A stretch of DNA of 64,000 nucleotides, from positions 3,534,001-3,598,000 of the forward strand of contig OZ257137.1 of NCBI GenBank assembly GCA_965279115.1, in the 5' to 3' direction. Every line of letters begins with the position of its first letter. Positions within the stretch are counted from its first letter, which is position 1. The DNA is from JAEUOS01 sp965279115 (GTDB lineage Bacteria; Pseudomonadota; Gammaproteobacteria; Burkholderiales; JAEUOS01). The position numbers were made by a program, and so were the translations under genes. Under the pieces are notes generated by a model. It was not told the DNA's origin. It did not search any database and saw nothing but the letters and a program-made list of their open reading frames with translations. Of this stretch, positions 8,393 to 17,153 are shown in pieces.

Positions 8393-9498
8393 CGCCCTGG
8401 CGTCCCGATGGCGGCCTGAAAAACACCTTCCATCCTGTCGAGCATCGCATCCAGGCTGAACCTGGCCTGCGCCAGCGCATGGGCGCGCTGCGCAAGCCCT
8501 TGCGCCAGGCCGGCGTCATCCAGCAGGCGCCGGATGCCGCGCGCGAGATCGGCGGAATCTTCCATCGCCACGACCAGGGCCGTATCGCCATCACGTGCCA
8601 CTTCGCCGATCGCGCCGGCGGCGGTGGTCACCACCGGCAATGCACAGGCGAACGCCTGCAGAATCGCCTGCGGCACGCCTTCATTGGCATACGATGGCAA
8701 GCTGAAGATGTCGATGGCCTTGAGCCAGGGCACGACGTCGGACTGATTGCCGGCGAACGTCACCCGGGAGCCAATGCCTTTGCCCGCGACCAATGCGTCC
8801 AGCGCGCCACGCTGCGGTCCGTCGCCGACGATCAGGAGATGGGTATCACCAAGGTTGAGGGATGCGAACGCCTCGACCAGGTAGCGATGCCCCTTCCAGC
8901 TGCGCAGGGTGGCGACGATGCCGATGATGCGGGCCGTTTCCGGCAGCCCGAGTCGCGCGCGGATCGCCTGCTTTTCCGCCCCGGTTGCGGCCGGGCAAAA
9001 CCGGGCCAGGTCGATTCCTGTGGGGATGGAGACGATCCTTTGCGCCGGAAATCCGTTGTCCCGTACCAGTTGATCCTTCAACGCTTCGCCGGTGGTGACG
9101 ATGCTGCGCGTGGCGCGGGTGTAAAGCCAGCGCGTGGCGGCGTTGTCCGGTACCGGTGCCGAGATATGGCGCGTGCGCACGATGGGCGGCGCCCTGCCGA
9201 GCGTGGCGCAAGCCAGTGCGCTGAGCCAGCTGTCGGTCGAGCTGTGGGTGTTGATCAGGTCCACCGGATGGGCGGCAAGCCAGGCGCGCAGGGCCAGCAG
9301 GCCGCGCAGGCGCTTTTTCGCGATCGGAAGTGCCGTCACCGGAATGCCGCGTTGGCCTGCCTCCCCGAAAATGCGCGCCTCTGCCGGGCAAATCAGGTGC
9401 ATGTCATGGCCGCGGCCGCGCATGCCTTCGATCTCGGAGAGGATGCGGATTTCCTGCCCGCCCCAGCCCAGCGAGTTTTCGGTGTGAAGTATCTTCAT
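8389..9498 (-). CDS. GT4-family glycosyltransferase
   Basis: Retaining GT-B enzyme, probably adding a core or O-chain sugar to LPS. The 369 residues have the N-terminal acceptor domain (MKILHTENSLGWGGQEIRIL, glycine-rich loop typical of GT4) and the donor half with IPTGIDLARFCP, GIVATLRSWKGH, LLIVGDGPQRGAL and the sugar-phosphate binding stretch NEGVPQAILQAFACALPVV. In that stretch the classic E-x7-E reads E-x7-Q, a variant seen in part of the family. The gene overlaps its neighbours at both ends by four bases (MsbA gene upstream, GT9 gene downstream), so all three are likely translated as a coupled unit. The specific sugar is unknown. Confidence 0.82.
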   Translation of the reverse strand: MKILHTENSLGWGGQEIRILSEIEGMRGRGHDMHLICPAEARIFGEAGQRGIPVTALPIAKKRLRGLLALRAWLAAHPVDLINTHSSTDSWLSALACATLGRAPPIVRTRHISAPVPDNAATRWLYTRATRSIVTTGEALKDQLVRDNGFPAQRIVSIPTGIDLARFCPAATGAEKQAIRARLGLPETARIIGIVATLRSWKGHRYLVEAFASLNLGDTHLLIVGDGPQRGALDALVAGKGIGSRVTFAGNQSDVVPWLKAIDIFSLPSYANEGVPQAILQAFACALPVVTTAAGAIGEVARDGDTALVVAMEDSADLARGIRRLLDDAGLAQGLAQRAHALAQARFSLDAMLDRMEGVFQAAIGTPGR

Positions 9499-11351
9499 GC
9501 GCCCGGGGCGTCGCCGCTGTCGCGCTCGGTCGCGTACTGGATGCGGTACAGGTTGGCATAGATGCCGTCGGCGGCTAGCAACTCCGCGTGGGTCCCGGTT
9601 TCCATCACGCGGCCATGGTCCATCACGACAATGCGATCGGCGTTTTCGATGGTCGAAAGGCGGTGCGCGATGACCAGCGTGGTGCGGTTCTTCATCAGCA
9701 CCTCGAGGGCCGCCTGCACCGCGCGCTCGGATTCGGAATCGAGCGCGGAGGTGGCTTCATCTAGGATCAGCACCGGCGCGTCCTTGAGCAGCGCCCGGGC
9801 GATCGCCAGGCGCTGGCGCTGGCCGCCGGATAGCCGCACGCCGTTCTCGCCGATCAGGGTGTCGAGGCCGTTCGGCATCTCGTTGATGAAGGCCATCGCG
9901 TGCGCCGCCTCGGCGGCACGCACGATGGCCTCGCGGCTGGCGTCACGCCGGGTGCCATAGGCGATGTTGGCAGCCACCGTGTCGTTGAACAGCACCACAT
10001 CCTGCGACACCATGGCGAGGTTGCCGCGCAGGGATTCGAGGGTCAGGTCCTCGAGATTGATGCCGTCCAGGAGGATGGCACCCTCCTGCGGGTGATAGAA
10101 GCGCGGGATCAGGTTGGCCAATGTGGTCTTGCCGCCCCCCGAGGAGCCGACCAGGGCCACGGTCTCCCCCGGCGCGACTTCCAGTGACACATGGGCCAGG
10201 GCCGGTTTTTCCGCATTGGGATAGGTGAAGTTCACGCCCTTGAAGAAGAGGGCACCGCGCGCCCGGGGCACCGTCAGGGTGCCGCGGTCGTCCTCCTCGC
10301 TTTCGTCGAGCAGGGTGAACACCGATTCGGCTGCCGCCAGTCCGCGTTGCAGGGGGGCATTCACGTCCGCCAGGTGCTTCAGCGGTGCCAGCAGCATCAG
10401 CATGGCGGTGATGAAGGAGACGAAGCCGCCGACGGTGGTCTGGTCGTTGGCCGACTGCAGGAGCGCAATGGCCACCACCACCGCCAATGCGATGGCGGCG
10501 AACAGTTGCGTGATCGGCACGGTGGCGGCCGCGGCGATGGTCTGGCGCATGTTGTAGCCACGCAGCATGGAATTCGCCTTGTGGAACCGCTCGTTCTCGT
10601 ACTTCTCGCCGCCGTATACCTTGACGACCTTGTGGGCATCGATCGATTCACCCAGCACATGCGTGATGTCGCCCATCGCCCGCTGCGCCTCGCGGCTCAT
10701 GGTGCGCAGGCGCTTGGAGAACAGGCGGATCACCAGCGCCGAAAGCGGGATGATGGCCAGCGCCACCAGGGTGAGGCGCCAGTTTTCGTACAGCAGCCAG
10801 GCAAACAGGCCCAGCACGGTGATCGAATCGCGCACCAGGATGGTCAGCACCGAGGTCGCGGCGCTGGTGACGTTGTTGACGTCAAAGGCGATGCGGGAAA
10901 TCAGGGTGCCGGAGGACTGGTTGTTGTAGAACGTGGTCGGCAGCCGGATCATGCGCGCGAACATGGCGTCGCGCATGTCCATCAGGATGCGGTTCGACAC
11001 CCAAGCCATGGTGTAGGAGGTGGTGAAGGTGATGATGCCGCGCAGCAGGAAGATGCCGATCAGGGCCAGCGGTATCCAGGTCAGGCTGGCGCGGTCGCGC
11101 GCGCCGAAGCCGTCGTTGAGCATCGGCTTCATCAGCGCCGGGAACAGCGGCTCGGTCAGCGCCGCGGCTGCCATGCCAAGCAGCCCGAGCGCGAACACCA
11201 CCCGATAGGGCACCACATACTTGAGCAGCCGGCGATACAACTGCAGGCTGGTCTGGGGCGACAGGGATGAGCCGTTGGTCAATGCGTGGAGTGACGCGCT
11301 TGTGGCGCGGAAGCCTGGATGATTGCGGAAGGAGTGCGGCCTGGGGATCAA
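9495..11351 (-). CDS. msbA: Lipid A export ATP-binding/permease protein MsbA
   Basis: Homodimeric ABC exporter that flips lipid A-core across the inner membrane with ATP. The N-terminal half has six membrane segments (LLKYVVPYRVVFALGLLG... onwards). The nucleotide-binding half has Walker A GSSGGGKTTL (about residue 400), signature LSGGQRQRLAIARALL (about 505), Walker B PVLILDEATSALD and the H-loop IAHRLSTI. The called start is a TTG with no clear ribosome site. A TTG at 11282 (LTNGSSLSPQ) would give a more usual length and is equally possible. TAAAAT at the end of the preceding gene (about 11386) could be a -10 for this gene. It sits among LPS glycosyltransferases, which fits its role. Assignment to MsbA rather than another exporter rests on sequence plus context. 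Confidence 0.9.
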   Translation of the reverse strand: MIPRPHSFRNHPGFRATSASLHALTNGSSLSPQTSLQLYRRLLKYVVPYRVVFALGLLGMAAAALTEPLFPALMKPMLNDGFGARDRASLTWIPLALIGIFLLRGIITFTTSYTMAWVSNRILMDMRDAMFARMIRLPTTFYNNQSSGTLISRIAFDVNNVTSAATSVLTILVRDSITVLGLFAWLLYENWRLTLVALAIIPLSALVIRLFSKRLRTMSREAQRAMGDITHVLGESIDAHKVVKVYGGEKYENERFHKANSMLRGYNMRQTIAAAATVPITQLFAAIALAVVVAIALLQSANDQTTVGGFVSFITAMLMLLAPLKHLADVNAPLQRGLAAAESVFTLLDESEEDDRGTLTVPRARGALFFKGVNFTYPNAEKPALAHVSLEVAPGETVALVGSSGGGKTTLANLIPRFYHPQEGAILLDGINLEDLTLESLRGNLAMVSQDVVLFNDTVAANIAYGTRRDASREAIVRAAEAAHAMAFINEMPNGLDTLIGENGVRLSGGQRQRLAIARALLKDAPVLILDEATSALDSESERAVQAALEVLMKNRTTLVIAHRLSTIENADRIVVMDHGRVMETGTHAELLAADGIYANLYRIQYATERDSGDAPGA

Positions 11352-11385
11352 CCGGTCGCGCCGAAAGGCGCCGGAACCCCGGATT

Positions 11386-12519
11386 TTACCCGCCGGGCAT
11401 GAGCGTCCGGTAAAGGCCGATGAGCTGGCCTGCCATCGCGTCCGGCGTCAGGTCGGCCACGCTTGCACGTGCGGCGTCACGCATCGAATCGGCACGGCCC
11501 GGCGCGGCGAGGTCGGTGAGTGCGGCAGCCAGGCCCTCCTGATCCAGGGCATCGATGACGAACCCGTTCTTGCCCTCGCTGATCAATTCCCGCGCGCCGC
11601 ACTGCAGGCTGGTGATCACCGGCAGGGCGCAGGCCAGCGCTTCCACGGCGGCGTTGGGCATCGGGTCGTAGAGGGTGGGCAGCACGAAGGCGTCGGCCGC
11701 CCCGTAGAGCGCGGCCAGGTCATCGCGTCCGCCAAGAAAATGCACCCGCGCGCCCAGGCCCAGTCGTTGCGCCTGCGCCTGGTAGCGCTTGGCGTGCTTG
11801 TCCACACCGACGATCAGCACCTTGGCGTGCGCCGGCGCGCGCGCCATGGCCGCAAGAAGCTGCGCGACGCCCTTGCGCTCGAAGCCGGAGCCGGCATAGA
11901 TGAACAGTGGCGCGTCTGCTGAAACGCCCAGTCCGGCGCGTACCGCAACCCGTTGTTCGCGGTTGCGCGGATGAAAGCGCTCCAGGTCGACGCCGTTGTA
12001 GATCACTGTCAGTCGGTCGGACGGCACGCCGAAGCGCCGCATGATGTCGTCGCGCACCATGACGGAATTGCAGATCACCTGGCGCAGCGCCGGGTGCGTG
12101 AACATCGCCCGCTCGGTTGCCGTGACGTAGCGATGGTAGGGATTGGCGGTGATGGCGAAACGCCGGAATGCCGGCAAGGCGCGCGCGCGCTGCTCCAGCC
12201 AGGTGGCGTGCACACCGTCGCCGGCGCGGTACAGCATGAGGCCGGGAATGCGCTCATGGCTTTGCACGATGTCGAAGGCGTCGCCATGTGCCGCCAGATG
12301 GTCGTTGACGGCCTGTGCGAAGGAGCGGTCGCGCGTGAGCGAGGTTCGAAAGCGCGGATTGCATTCGACAAAGCGCACCCCGTCGCGTGGCTGCCATTGG
12401 CGCGCGATTACCGTGAGATCCACCTGATCCGTGGCCGCCAGTGCGGCGATCGCACGCTCGATGAAGCGCTCCGCACCGCCATAAGGGTTGTACTTCTGAC
12501 GGACGATCGCGAGCTTCAC
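11386..12519 (-). CDS. GT4-family glycosyltransferase (WaaG-like)
   Basis: Likely an LPS core glycosyltransferase. The 377-residue protein opens with MKLAIVRQKYNPYGGAERFIERAI, the glycine-rich acceptor-side loop of GT4 enzymes. The donor half carries VIYNGVDLERFHP, FIYAGSGFERKGVAQLL and LPTLYDPMPNAAVEALACALPVI. The FERKG and YDP.PN..EA.A pattern recalls WaaG (UDP-glucose:heptose transferase) and its relatives, so a role in adding the first outer-core hexose is plausible but not shown. It lies 16 bases downstream of the WaaQ-like gene and just upstream of msbA on the same strand, which makes it part of one LPS operon. Confidence 0.82.
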   Translation of the reverse strand: MKLAIVRQKYNPYGGAERFIERAIAALAATDQVDLTVIARQWQPRDGVRFVECNPRFRTSLTRDRSFAQAVNDHLAAHGDAFDIVQSHERIPGLMLYRAGDGVHATWLEQRARALPAFRRFAITANPYHRYVTATERAMFTHPALRQVICNSVMVRDDIMRRFGVPSDRLTVIYNGVDLERFHPRNREQRVAVRAGLGVSADAPLFIYAGSGFERKGVAQLLAAMARAPAHAKVLIVGVDKHAKRYQAQAQRLGLGARVHFLGGRDDLAALYGAADAFVLPTLYDPMPNAAVEALACALPVITSLQCGARELISEGKNGFVIDALDQEGLAAALTDLAAPGRADSMRDAARASVADLTPDAMAGQLIGLYRTLMPGG

Positions 12520-12535
12520 GCGCCGGTCTCCAGTC

Positions 12536-13627
12536 CTATGACTCGTTCAGCAGAGAACGGATTTCATCAAGCACGCGCGTCACCGGCAAGGTGGTCAGGC
12601 ATTCGCTCACCTTGCTGCCGCCGCAGCCGTCGTTGCCGCAGGGGCGACAGGGATGGCGGGTGGAGGCGACCAACCGGTGCGCCACGCCCCACGGTCCCCA
12701 TTCGATGTCGCCGGAGGGCCCGAACAGCGCCACCACGGGCGTGCCGACCGCGGCGGCGATGTGCATCGGCGCCGAATCCACGCCGATGAACATGCGTGCC
12801 CGGGCGATCAGCGCCGCGAGGTCCTTGAGACCCAACTGCCCGCCCAGGTCGACCACATCGGCCGACACAAGCGAGCGGATGCGCCGCACCAGGGCGAGTT
12901 CGGCCTCGGCCGGGCCGCAGGTCAGGACGATGCGCTGGCCGTCGGCGGCGAGACGGTCGACGAGTTGCGCGGTGCGTTCGGTCGGCCAGGTCTTGAACAG
13001 CCAGCGTGACGCCGGATGCAACACCATGAAGCCGCCCGGCGCGAGGCTGTTGTCGCGCAGGATCCCGTCCGCACGGGTTTCAGCTGCCGTGCCCGGCACC
13101 AGCGTGAGGCCGCGCGAGCCTTCGTCCGGGAACACACCGAGGCGGCGTATGGCGTCGAGATTGACCTCGACCGTGTGTCGCACATTGCCCTGCCGTGGCA
13201 GGCTGTAGAGGTGCGAGAACGCGTTCGCCCAGCGGGCGTCACCGCTTTTGGCCGGGGCTACCGTGATCGGCGCGGCCAGTGTCCTGGCCAGCCACATGCC
13301 GCGACGATGGTCGGAGAGGTGAACCAGCAGGTCATAGCCGCGCGCCTTGAGCGTGCGCCAGAGCGACCATTCGGCGCCGGCCTGGGTCACCAGGCCGGAC
13401 TTCTTCCATGACCGGTCCACCGCGTGCAATTGCGTGATTGCCGGATGCCCGGAAAGCATGTCGGCCGTATCTGCGTAAACCAGGGCATCGATTTCGCAAT
13501 GCGGCGCATGTGCCTTGAGTGCCGAAAATACCGGTGAGGTCAGCAGCACGTCGCCATGGTGACGCAGCTTGATGACCAGCGCGCGGCGCATGCGCGCGAA
13601 GTCAGGCGCGTCGGCCGGGGCGCTCAA
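12536..13627 (-). CDS. waaQ: Putative LPS heptosyltransferase III (WaaQ/RfaQ-like, GT9)
   Basis: GT9 enzyme expected to transfer heptose from ADP-heptose onto the LPS inner core. The 363-residue product has IKLRHHGDVLLTSPVFSALK at the N-terminus, a motif typical of the RfaQ subgroup. It also has MVLHPASRWLFKTWP, IGVDSAPMHIAAAVGTPVVALFGPSG and the Cys-rich stretch HPCRPCGNDGCGGSKVSECL. The start is uncertain: TTG 13627 overlaps the dnaE stop by four bases, while ATG 13591 gives the conventional N-terminus MRRALVIKLRHHGD. No strong ribosome-binding site helps either way, so translational coupling to dnaE is possible. The next gene is a GT4 transferase. The WaaQ label is by similarity only. Confidence 0.78.
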   Translation of the reverse strand: MSAPADAPDFARMRRALVIKLRHHGDVLLTSPVFSALKAHAPHCEIDALVYADTADMLSGHPAITQLHAVDRSWKKSGLVTQAGAEWSLWRTLKARGYDLLVHLSDHRRGMWLARTLAAPITVAPAKSGDARWANAFSHLYSLPRQGNVRHTVEVNLDAIRRLGVFPDEGSRGLTLVPGTAAETRADGILRDNSLAPGGFMVLHPASRWLFKTWPTERTAQLVDRLAADGQRIVLTCGPAEAELALVRRIRSLVSADVVDLGGQLGLKDLAALIARARMFIGVDSAPMHIAAAVGTPVVALFGPSGDIEWGPWGVAHRLVASTRHPCRPCGNDGCGGSKVSECLTTLPVTRVLDEIRSLLNES

Positions 13628-16600
13628 TAGAGGATTTCCGCGCCGGCGGGCGAAAGCCAGTCACGCAGCCCTGCGAGCAGCTCGTCACGCGGCGTCACCC
13701 GCCAGGCATCCGACATGTTGAGGGTGCAGCGCGCGTTGCCGTTGTCGTATTCGATGGTGACCGGGCAGGTGCCGTTGCGGTAGGGGCCCAGCAGTTCCAT
13801 GAGCTTCCTGGTGTTGGCCTGGCCATTCATCGAAAGCCGGAGCCCGCGGCCGTAGCTGCGTCGCAGGTCGGCCAGGCTCATGATGCGCTCGGCGTTGATG
13901 CGCACGCCGCCGGAGAACCGGTCTTCGCGCACCCGACCGGCGATGACCAGCAATTCGTCGGGCTTGAGGATGTCGCGATGCTGGTCCATCAGTTCCTGGA
14001 ACAGCGTGACCTCGATCTTGGCGCTGGCATCGTCGAGCTCCAGGATGATCATCTTGCCGCGTCGGGTCATCACCGTGCGCAGCTGGGTGAGCACGCCGGC
14101 CAGCAGTTGCGCGTCTTCGCGCGGCACGATGGACGCGAGCGGGGTCTTGACCAGCCGGCGCACTTCCGGCGCATAGGCGTCGAACAGATGGCCGGAGAGG
14201 AAAAAGCCCAGGGCCATTTTCTCGTTAAGCAGGCGGTCGCGCTCGGTCCACTTGAGGGTGCGCAACAAGTCGGGCTCGCGGTTGGCTGCCTCGTCGGAAC
14301 CGCCGAACAGGCTTACCTGGGATGCGCTCTGCTCGGCCTGTTCTGCCGCCTCCATGGCGATGCCCACCGAGGCCAGCAGGGCCGCGCGGTCAGGCTCGAT
14401 GGCATCGAAGGCGCCCGCGCGCACCAGGGATTCGATGGTGCGGCGGTTCACCAGGCGCTTGTCGACGCGCTTGGTGAAATCGAACAGGCTGGTGAAAGGC
14501 GCCTCCAGGCGCGCGGCGATGATGGATTCGATCGCCGATTCGCCGCTGCCCTTGATGCCGCCCAGGCCGTAGCGCAGGGTCATCGGGTCGGTGGGCTTGA
14601 AGCGGTAGCCGGAAAGGTTGATGTCCGGTCCCAGCATCCTCACGCCGTTAGCCTTGGCGTCGGCGGCCAGGATCTGCACCTTGTCGGTGTCGTCCATCGA
14701 GGCCGACATGTTGGCCGCGAAGAAGGCGGCCGGGTGATGTGCCTTGAGATAGGCGGTGTGATAGGCCAGCAGCGCGTAGGCGGCGGCGTGCGACTTGTTG
14801 AAGCCGTAGCCCGCGAACTTCTCCATCAGGTCGAAGATCTCGTCGGCGGTCTCGCTGGACAAGCCGTTCTTGGCAGCGCCGTCGCGGAAGATCTGGCGAT
14901 GCTCGGCCATTTCCTCGGCCTTCTTCTTGCCCATCGCACGGCGCAGCAGGTCGGCGCCGCCCAGCGAGTAGCCGCCGATGATCTGCGCCATCTGCATCAC
15001 CTGCTCCTGGTAGACCATGATGCCGTAGGTCTCGGAGAGGATGGGCTCGACGCGCGGGTCGGGGTAGGTGACCTTCTCGCGCCCGTGCTTGCGCTCGATG
15101 AAGCTGGGAATCAGCTCCATCGGTCCCGGGCGGTACAGGGACACCAGGGCGATGATGTCCTCGAAGCGGTCCGGCTTGGCGCCGATCAGCATGTCGCGCA
15201 TGCCGCGGCTTTCAAACTGGAATATCGCGACCGTGTTGGCCTTCTTGAAAATCTCGTAGGCCCGGGGATCGTCGAGGCGCAGCTTCGCGCAGCTGAAATC
15301 CGCAAGCTCCGGATGCAGTTCGCGGATGTAGCGCTCGGCCCAGTCAAGGATGGTCAGCGTGGTGAGACCGAGGAAGTCGAACTTCACCAGGCCCACGGCT
15401 TCGACGTCGTCCTTGTCGTACTGGCTGACCACGCCTTCGGCACCGCCCTGTGTATAGAGCGGGCAGAAGTCGGTGAGCTTGCCGGGGGCGATGAGCACGC
15501 CGCCGGCATGTTTGCCCACCGAGCGCGAAATGCCTTCGACCTGCTCGGCCAGCGAGAGCAGTTCGCGCACCTCCTCCTCGCGCGCCTCGCGGTCGGCGAG
15601 TACCGGCTCCATTTCGCGCGCCATCTTGATGGTGATGGTCTTGCCGGGCTGGAACGGGATCAATTTGGCGATGCCGTCGCAGAAGCCATAACCCAGGTCG
15701 AGTACACGGCCGATGTCGCGCACGGCCGCCTTGGCGGCCATGGTGCCGAAGGTGGCGATCTGCGACACCGACTCCACGCCGTACTTCTGCTTGACATAGT
15801 CGATCACGCGGTCGCGCCCGGCTTCGCAGAAGTCGATGTCGAAGTCGGGCATCGACACACGTTCCGGGTTGAGGAAGCGCTCGAACAGCAGGTTGTAGGC
15901 CAGCGGGTCGAGGTCGGTGATGCCCAGCGAGTAGGCCACCAGGGATCCCGCGCCGGAACCGCGGCCCGGGCCGACCGGCACGCCGTTGTTCTTGGCCCAG
16001 TTGATGAAGTCGGCCACGATCAGGAAGTAGCCCGGGAAGCCCATCTTGATGATGGTGGCGATCTCGAAATCGAGGCGCTTGACGTAGCGCGGCTCGGCCT
16101 CGGCGCGTGCGGCGGGGTCGGGGTAGAGGGTTTCGAGGCGCTGCCTGAGCCGCTCGTGCGACAGCCTGGCCATGTAGTCGTCGAGGCCGCTGCCGTCCGG
16201 GGTGGGAAACAGCGGCAGCTTAGGCTTGCCCAGCACCAGTTCCAGGTTGCAGCGCCGCGCGATCTCGACCGAATTGGCAAGCGCCTGCGGAATGTCGGCG
16301 AACCGGGTCGCCATCTCGTCCTGGGTCAGGAAATGCTGGTCCTCGCCGTAGTTGCGCGGCCGGCGCTGGTCGCCCAGCATGTAGCCTTCGGATATGCAGG
16401 TGCGCGCCTCGTGGGCGCGGAATTCATCGGCACTGGCGAACTGGATCGGATGGGTGGCGACCACCGGCAGGCGCAAGCGGTTGGCCAGCGCGACGATGCG
16501 CCGCAGGATCGACTCGGACTGCGGGCGTTGCGTCGCCGGTCCGGCGCGCTGGATCTCGATGTAGAAGCGGTTGGGGAACAGCGCCGCCCATTCGTTGGCC

Positions 16601-17082
16601 AACGCCTCGGCTGCTTCGTTGTTGCCGGCGGACAATGCCTGCGCGATGTCGCCCGACCACGGGCCGCCCAGCAGGCCCGACAGGGCGATCAGGCCGGCGC
16701 TGCCGCCTTCGCTCTCGCGAAACCAGTTGCGCTCGATCTCCGCGCGGCCGAGGTTCTGGTTGGTGAGCCAGGCACGCGACAGTAGCGTGCAGAGTCGCAG
16801 GTAGCCCTCGCGCGAGGTGGCGAGCAACAGGGCGCGCGTGGGCTTGTCGCGCTCGGCCGGGTTGCTGATCCAGGCATCGACGCCGATGACCGGCTTGACA
16901 CCCTTGCCGCGCGCAGCCTTGTAGAACTTGACCATGCCGAAAAGATTGGCCAGGTCGGTGATGCCCAATGCGCCCATGCCGTCGGCGCGCGCGCGCGCGA
17001 TGACGTCGTCGATGCGCGCCAGGCCATCGGTCACCGAGTATTCCGAGTGCAGGCGGAGGTGGACGAATCTGGGCGCGGGCAT
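13624..17082 (-). CDS. dnaE: DNA polymerase III subunit alpha
   Basis: Catalytic subunit of the replicative polymerase. The 1152 residues have the expected order. An N-terminal PHP domain begins FVHLRLHSEYSVTDG. The polymerase palm has PDFDIDF at residues 412-418, holding the catalytic aspartates, and GPGRGSGAGSLVAY. The fingers/thumb follow (YRPGPMELIPSFIERKHG; MGKKKAEEM; AGYGFNKSHAAAYALLAYHTAYLKAHHP). A helix-hairpin-helix part (YGLGGIKGSGESAIE) and a C-terminal OB fold (MIILELDDASAKIEVTLF) complete it. Length is normal. It is the first gene of a reverse run that continues into LPS genes and overlaps the next one by four bases. A -10-like TAAAAT lies only six bases upstream of the ATG. Confidence 0.97.
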   Translation of the reverse strand: MPAPRFVHLRLHSEYSVTDGLARIDDVIARARADGMGALGITDLANLFGMVKFYKAARGKGVKPVIGVDAWISNPAERDKPTRALLLATSREGYLRLCTLLSRAWLTNQNLGRAEIERNWFRESEGGSAGLIALSGLLGGPWSGDIAQALSAGNNEAAEALANEWAALFPNRFYIEIQRAGPATQRPQSESILRRIVALANRLRLPVVATHPIQFASADEFRAHEARTCISEGYMLGDQRRPRNYGEDQHFLTQDEMATRFADIPQALANSVEIARRCNLELVLGKPKLPLFPTPDGSGLDDYMARLSHERLRQRLETLYPDPAARAEAEPRYVKRLDFEIATIIKMGFPGYFLIVADFINWAKNNGVPVGPGRGSGAGSLVAYSLGITDLDPLAYNLLFERFLNPERVSMPDFDIDFCEAGRDRVIDYVKQKYGVESVSQIATFGTMAAKAAVRDIGRVLDLGYGFCDGIAKLIPFQPGKTITIKMAREMEPVLADREAREEEVRELLSLAEQVEGISRSVGKHAGGVLIAPGKLTDFCPLYTQGGAEGVVSQYDKDDVEAVGLVKFDFLGLTTLTILDWAERYIRELHPELADFSCAKLRLDDPRAYEIFKKANTVAIFQFESRGMRDMLIGAKPDRFEDIIALVSLYRPGPMELIPSFIERKHGREKVTYPDPRVEPILSETYGIMVYQEQVMQMAQIIGGYSLGGADLLRRAMGKKKAEEMAEHRQIFRDGAAKNGLSSETADEIFDLMEKFAGYGFNKSHAAAYALLAYHTAYLKAHHPAAFFAANMSASMDDTDKVQILAADAKANGVRMLGPDINLSGYRFKPTDPMTLRYGLGGIKGSGESAIESIIAARLEAPFTSLFDFTKRVDKRLVNRRTIESLVRAGAFDAIEPDRAALLASVGIAMEAAEQAEQSASQVSLFGGSDEAANREPDLLRTLKWTERDRLLNEKMALGFFLSGHLFDAYAPEVRRLVKTPLASIVPREDAQLLAGVLTQLRTVMTRRGKMIILELDDASAKIEVTLFQELMDQHRDILKPDELLVIAGRVREDRFSGGVRINAERIMSLADLRRSYGRGLRLSMNGQANTRKLMELLGPYRNGTCPVTIEYDNGNARCTLNMSDAWRVTPRDELLAGLRDWLSPAGAEILY

Positions 17083-17088
17083 GGCGGG

Positions 17089-17094
17089 ATTTTA
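17089..17094 (-). promoter_or_regulatory. Candidate -10 element for dnaE
   Basis: On the reverse strand TAAAAT lies six bases before the dnaE ATG (17082). No convincing -35 hexamer lies 16-18 bases further upstream. If used, transcription would begin at or next to the start codon, giving a leaderless or near-leaderless mRNA; no Shine-Dalgarno sequence is visible here. This is a motif match only. Confidence 0.3.
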
Positions 17095-17153
17095 CTTGGC
17101 CTTGGAGGCGTCGGTGCCGGTTGGCGGATAATCGGCGAAGGAGAACAACCACT

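Noticed and set aside
8356..9561. 401-codon forward frame across the GT4 gene
   Set aside because: Antisense shadow of a GT4 gene with all expected motifs on the reverse strand.
13978..16785. 935-codon open frame on the + strand antisense to dnaE
   Set aside because: High GC and strong third-position bias keep the opposite strand open. The translation is Gly/Ala/Val/His-rich without a known motif, and dnaE explains the DNA completely.
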